This document shows positions 60,690-64,000 of a DNA stretch of 64,000 nucleotides, piece by piece. The position numbers and the translations under genes were made by a program. Source of the DNA: Malus domestica (Eukaryota > Streptophyta > Magnoliopsida > Rosales > Rosaceae); assembly GCF_042453785.1 (NCBI RefSeq), contig NC_091661.1:31115501-31179500 (forward strand), written 5' to 3'. The notes under the pieces are model-generated. The model did no database searches. It had not been told where the DNA came from and saw nothing but the letters and a program-made list of their open reading frames with translations. How positions within the stretch are numbered: position 1 is the stretch's first letter; the number at the start of each line of letters is the position of its first letter.

Positions 60690-62043
60690 TCCCTGGTTTG
60701 GCTTAGCTTAACTTTTTTTAAAAATGGGTATGAAAAAAAGTTGAAGCATTTTAAGTGTTTGGTAAACACTTTAAATCAGTTTTCCAAGTTATAGGTGAAA
60801 AAAAGCTAAAAACTAGAAGCTGGAAATAACAACTTCAACAAAACAACTTATTTGGGTAAAACAAGGAGGAACAATAAAAATAAATGAACTTGGTAATACG
60901 TCGGGTTGCAAACTTCAATCTGATTGACGATGACGATTTGACCCTGACCATCGCACCGAACAAACACTGATCCTTTGATTCAAAGATACAATAACGAAGA
61001 TGCAATGAGACAAAGAAAACATTTTTCTTCGATCCAAAATCAACAAAACGACATTCAAATTGTTTTGGAGGACCGAAACAGCGGATGGGAATGAGTCAAT
61101 TGCAAACGTTCCGAGCTGCAAGGTGATCTCCTTGTCAAATGAGATGTGTTTTTCGATACAGGGGACGAAAAACGAGAGAGAGGGGAAGGGTACGAAGGTA
61201 GGTAAGGATTGAGAAATTTCAGGAGGGTGATCGTTTGTTTGTCGATTATTGTTAAAATGAAGAGAGATAGAGATATATTATTGTGAAACCATGGTGGGGT
61301 TCTTTTGGTTTTGCTGGGTTACTTATATATTGCGAAACCTTTCTATCTCCCCCATTTCTCAATTTGTTGGTTGAAAAAGGATATCCATCTAAGTCCTTAA
61401 ATTAAGAATTGCTAATCCAATCCCCATAACAAATCCAACACTTCAACCTATGTTCCTAAACTACAAGATAAACGATGAGTAGCATCAATCTAAAATCAAA
61501 ATCCAAAACAAAAATCAAATCTAAAACCGAAACGAAAAGATGGAAAGAGCAACATCAATTAAGAAGAAAGAGCAGCTCAATCAAAGAATTCAATTGTGCA
61601 AGCGGATGTGATTTCAGTTCGTGATGCCTTTGTTTATGAATAGGGTGTGACTACGGAAGAGATGAACTGGAGAGGATGAAACGACCGTCTTATCCTCATA
61701 TGTAAATTTTTTTTTTTAATTTCTTAATTATAAATATTTAAGATAAAATTTATAAATATTTTTATTTTAAAAAATAAAGTATGTTTAGTAATTCACCTTT
61801 ATTTGTTAAGAAAATTAAATTAATGGCATATTTAGTATTATACATTTTTTGGTCATTTCACACAGTCATAACGGTTTTACATAAAAGTTTACCAAACACT
61901 ATCATACTGCTATTTTTTTTTTCCAAAAGCACTTTTATAAAAAAGTTTGTCAAACACTCTACTGTTTTATTTCTCAGTTACTTATTCTCACAACACAGCA
62001 GAAGCAATTTGTTTTTTAAAGCACAGCAATACCAAACCAACCC
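60690..62043. mobile_element. Possible Pack-type element: Tourist-like ends around foreign DNA
   Basis: The left end (TCCCTGGTTTGGCTTAGC, then AAGTGTTTGGTAAACACTTT) and right end (reversed: GGGTTGGTTTGGTATTGCTG) belong to the same family as the MITE at 4675-5048. TTC lies on both sides. Between about 60880 and 61860 the sequence is not MITE-like and is less AT-rich; its origin was not recognised. Either host DNA was captured or two MITEs happen to flank it. Confidence 0.5.
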
Positions 62044-62165
62044 TTCATTTTTTGTTTTTAATTTGACTTTTCCGCATATATTACTTTTTGATATTAGGTC
62101 CTTCCGAATATTATTAGAAGTCTAAATAATTAAATTAGTTTCATAAAAAGTTATACCACTAAACA

Positions 62166-62363
62166 GACATGGATCCTCTTCGGATCCATGCATCCTAATT
62201 CTAAGGATCCACTAATCCAGATTATTGAAATTTGATCAAACGGTTAAAGTTATTATAATTTTTAAAGTGTGCCCATATTTATAGCCGTTGGATCAAATTT
62301 CAATTGTCTAGATTGGTAGATTCCTAGAATTAGGATGCATGGATCCGTAGAGGATCTATGTCC
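62166..62363. mobile_element. Foldback MITE, about 198 bp
   Basis: Arms GACATGGATCCTCTTCGGAT and, reversed, GACATAGATCCTCTACGGAT continue through CCATGCATCCTAATTCTA in both, then through GAAATTTGATC. Pairing covers some 75 bases. The target duplication is unclear. Confidence 0.85.
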
Positions 62364-63468
62364 TCACTATACCAGTTTTCATTTGAAAACAAGGGGCGCA
62401 TGCATGTTTCGGATATATGGACAAAGTATTATTATATATGCTAAACTGTGGGGAACTTTTGACTGAGTCTGACTCTTTCAGTATATATTGTTTAACAAAA
62501 CTACCTAGCCCCTTCTGAAACTTCTAAAATATACAAAGACAAAAGTTTAATTACTAGATAAAAATGAGCTTGTAGTTAATAATACCAAGGGAAATTGAAA
62601 CCTTTATACAGCTAGCTAAAAGCCTAGAAAGGTGATTCTTTTGTACAAATGGATTAAAACTTAAAAGTTCAACAATGCTTAAACCCCTAATTAATACAAA
62701 TATACAATATAATAACTAATGCACATCCAGCCGTTTAATTTAACCATATAACTTATACATACCAGCCTGATTAAGCTGTTTGAGGTCGATGGTGCATCAT
62801 GTAAGTTCTTTTGGTATTCATCTTCGGAGCCCGGTCAAATGCTTCAATCCTTAATTCATATTTAGTTTAAACATTGATCTACTCTAAAAGTTTGTAGTGA
62901 AAAATTTACTTCGCTAGCAAGAAGCCTTAAACAAGTGATATTTCTTGTTGAAACTGGATTCTCTAGGTACATAGCATAAAGGAAAAAGAGCAAGAAGCAC
63001 TAGTCTTAGCATACAGTTAGCTTAAGAGCTAAGAGAATCATGCAAACAAAATCTTGCAAATGCATGCACTGCGTGCAGCACTCAATTTTGATAACGATTT
63101 TGACCCTCCTAGATACTCCACTTGTCAAAGTAATATTCAAATAAATTAATCAATTAAACCCAAAATTAAGTAAAAATTTAAAAACAAAGAAGAAGGAAGA
63201 TAGAAAGAAAGAGGAGTAAAAAACCTCTTTTGGGTTTTGGGTCTCTCTATAAATTATGCGAAGAATAATTTACATACCACGGGCACAACATTATCGCAAC
63301 GTTTCGTGTTAAGTTATTTTTGGTAAGTTTGTGGAGATGAAAGTTGCAGCCAGCTCATCCCCTCTTCGACATCGACCTCACAACAACCTCTTTTATTCTC
63401 CCACGTCCCTACTTAGTTCATATTGTTTAGATTTTAAACCTAATTAAAAAATGAGTTAATTTCCCAAT
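62364..63468. other. Intergenic, nothing recognised
   Basis: AT-rich upstream region of the pectin methylesterase gene. No exon, RNA gene or clear repeat seen. Confidence 0.4.
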
Positions 63469-63624
63469 CATATATATATAGAGCCCCCACTCTATATTAA
63501 AACCCCACACTTCTTCGATCTTCTTTCTTGCCTCCCTCAGTCTTTTAGCTGCAGCAGAGCGAGCTGTCCATTAGTCCTAACAACGTCGTAAACTTTCCAC
63601 TCTCAGTTCTGCACCTAAAGAGAA
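63469..63624 (+). promoter_or_regulatory. Core promoter and leader of the pectin methylesterase gene
   Basis: Two TATA candidates: a (TA)n run at 63470-63480 and CTATATTAAAA at 63492-63502. They sit about 120-155 bases before the ATG at 63625, a normal leader length. The start context is GAGAAATGGGC. Confidence 0.65.
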
Positions 63625-64000
63625 ATGGGCTACGGCAGACTCCAGCCGTCTGACCCTGGAGGCTCCCCCAGTCTCTACGTGGCGGAAAACCCATCACTCC
63701 CACAAACTGCCACGTCATCCTCCTGCTCCAACGGCCGCAGCCGCAAGAACAAGCTCATCCTAATGTTCCTCCTCGCCGTGGCACTCATCCTCGCCTCCGC
63801 CGTCTCGGCGGTGGTACTCATCGTCGGAAAATCCAAAGCCTCAAACCCCGCCGCCTCCTCCGCCCTCCGCCGCAAGCCAACGCAGGCTATCTCAAACGCG
63901 TGCGCAAAGACGCGCTTCCCCTCCCTCTGCGTCGACTCCCTCCTCGACTTCCCCGGCTCCAACGCCGCGTCGGAGCAGGACCTCGTCCACATTTCCTTCA
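63625..64000 (+). CDS. Type-I pectin methylesterase, N-terminal part (partial)
   Basis: 125 residues are present before the right edge. They start MGYGRLQPSDPGGSPSLYVA. A Lys/Arg-rich stretch (GRSRKNK) precedes a hydrophobic segment at about residues 48-69 (LILMFLLAVALILASAVSAV), a signal anchor for the secretory pathway. Next comes the start of the inhibitor-like pro-domain: QAISNACAKTRFPSLCVDSL, with its conserved Cys pair, and SEQDLVHISF. Enzymes of this type remove methyl esters from wall homogalacturonan after the pro-region is cleaved. The catalytic domain lies outside the window. GC-rich codon use differs from the AT-rich surroundings. The synteny suggests the PMEPCRF (At5g53370) type, by recall. 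Confidence 0.9.
   Translation, partial: MGYGRLQPSDPGGSPSLYVAENPSLPQTATSSSCSNGRSRKNKLILMFLLAVALILASAVSAVVLIVGKSKASNPAASSALRRKPTQAISNACAKTRFPSLCVDSLLDFPGSNAASEQDLVHISF

Noticed and set aside
63675-63992. 105-codon minus-strand frame
   Set aside because: Antisense of the GC-rich pectin methylesterase exon.

Overview
The window is nuclear DNA of a flowering plant, a core eudicot. Evidence: multi-exon genes with GT-AG introns, a Ty1/copia retrotransposon, many small foldback transposons, an intron-free tRNA gene, and protein families that are plant-specific (plastid PAP14, CCT-motif factor, B3 factors, WSD acyltransferase, ATX-type SET protein). The repeat style and gene content suit a woody rosid such as a Rosaceae species, but that is inference; no species marker was seen.

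Layout. 1-706 (-): first exons of a PAP14/ORG1-like plastid protein, running off the left edge. 1933-4103: a 2.2 kb solo LTR. 4.1-6.2 kb: nested MITEs. 6786-13149 (+): a HIZ2/ZC3H13-like protein of the m6A writer complex. 13.5-14.5 kb: a Mutator-type MITE and a broken eIF1A copy. 14973-18200 (+): two tandem B3-domain genes. 19149-20314 (+): a plastid GNAT acetyltransferase. 20634-26935 (-): a complete 23-exon ATX4/ATX5-like histone methyltransferase, convergent with the GNAT gene. 29481-34494: an intact copia element with two identical-looking LTRs. 35976-38680 (-): a CCT-motif gene. 39-51 kb: a gene-poor, AT-rich stretch of tandem repeats and MITEs. 51491-53550 (-): a BOBBER1/NudC gene. 54806-55442 (-): remnants of a WSD1-like acyltransferase. 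55569-55641 (+): tRNA-Ala(CGC). 55.6-63.6 kb: repeats. 63625-64000 (+): 5' end of a pectin methylesterase gene.

Recalled (not searched) Arabidopsis loci suggest that seven of the genes, PAP14/ORG1, HIZ2, ATX5, CCT, BOB1, WSD and PME, fall in one order matching a short block of chromosome 5 (At5g53450 down to At5g53370). The B3 pair, the GNAT gene, the eIF1A pseudogene, the tRNA and the transposons are then additions or differential retentions within an old syntenic block. Functionally the block is a mixture of housekeeping and chromatin/RNA regulators and not a dedicated pathway.

The least expected signals are: three GC-AG introns in one gene (ATX), five covarying stem-loops inside the solo LTR, a young copia element whose stop codon lies in its own 3' LTR, several MITE-in-MITE insertions with clean target duplications, and a Pack-type element that carries about 0.9 kb of foreign DNA between MITE ends. 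No CRISPR, operon, virus or clear new multi-gene system was found.
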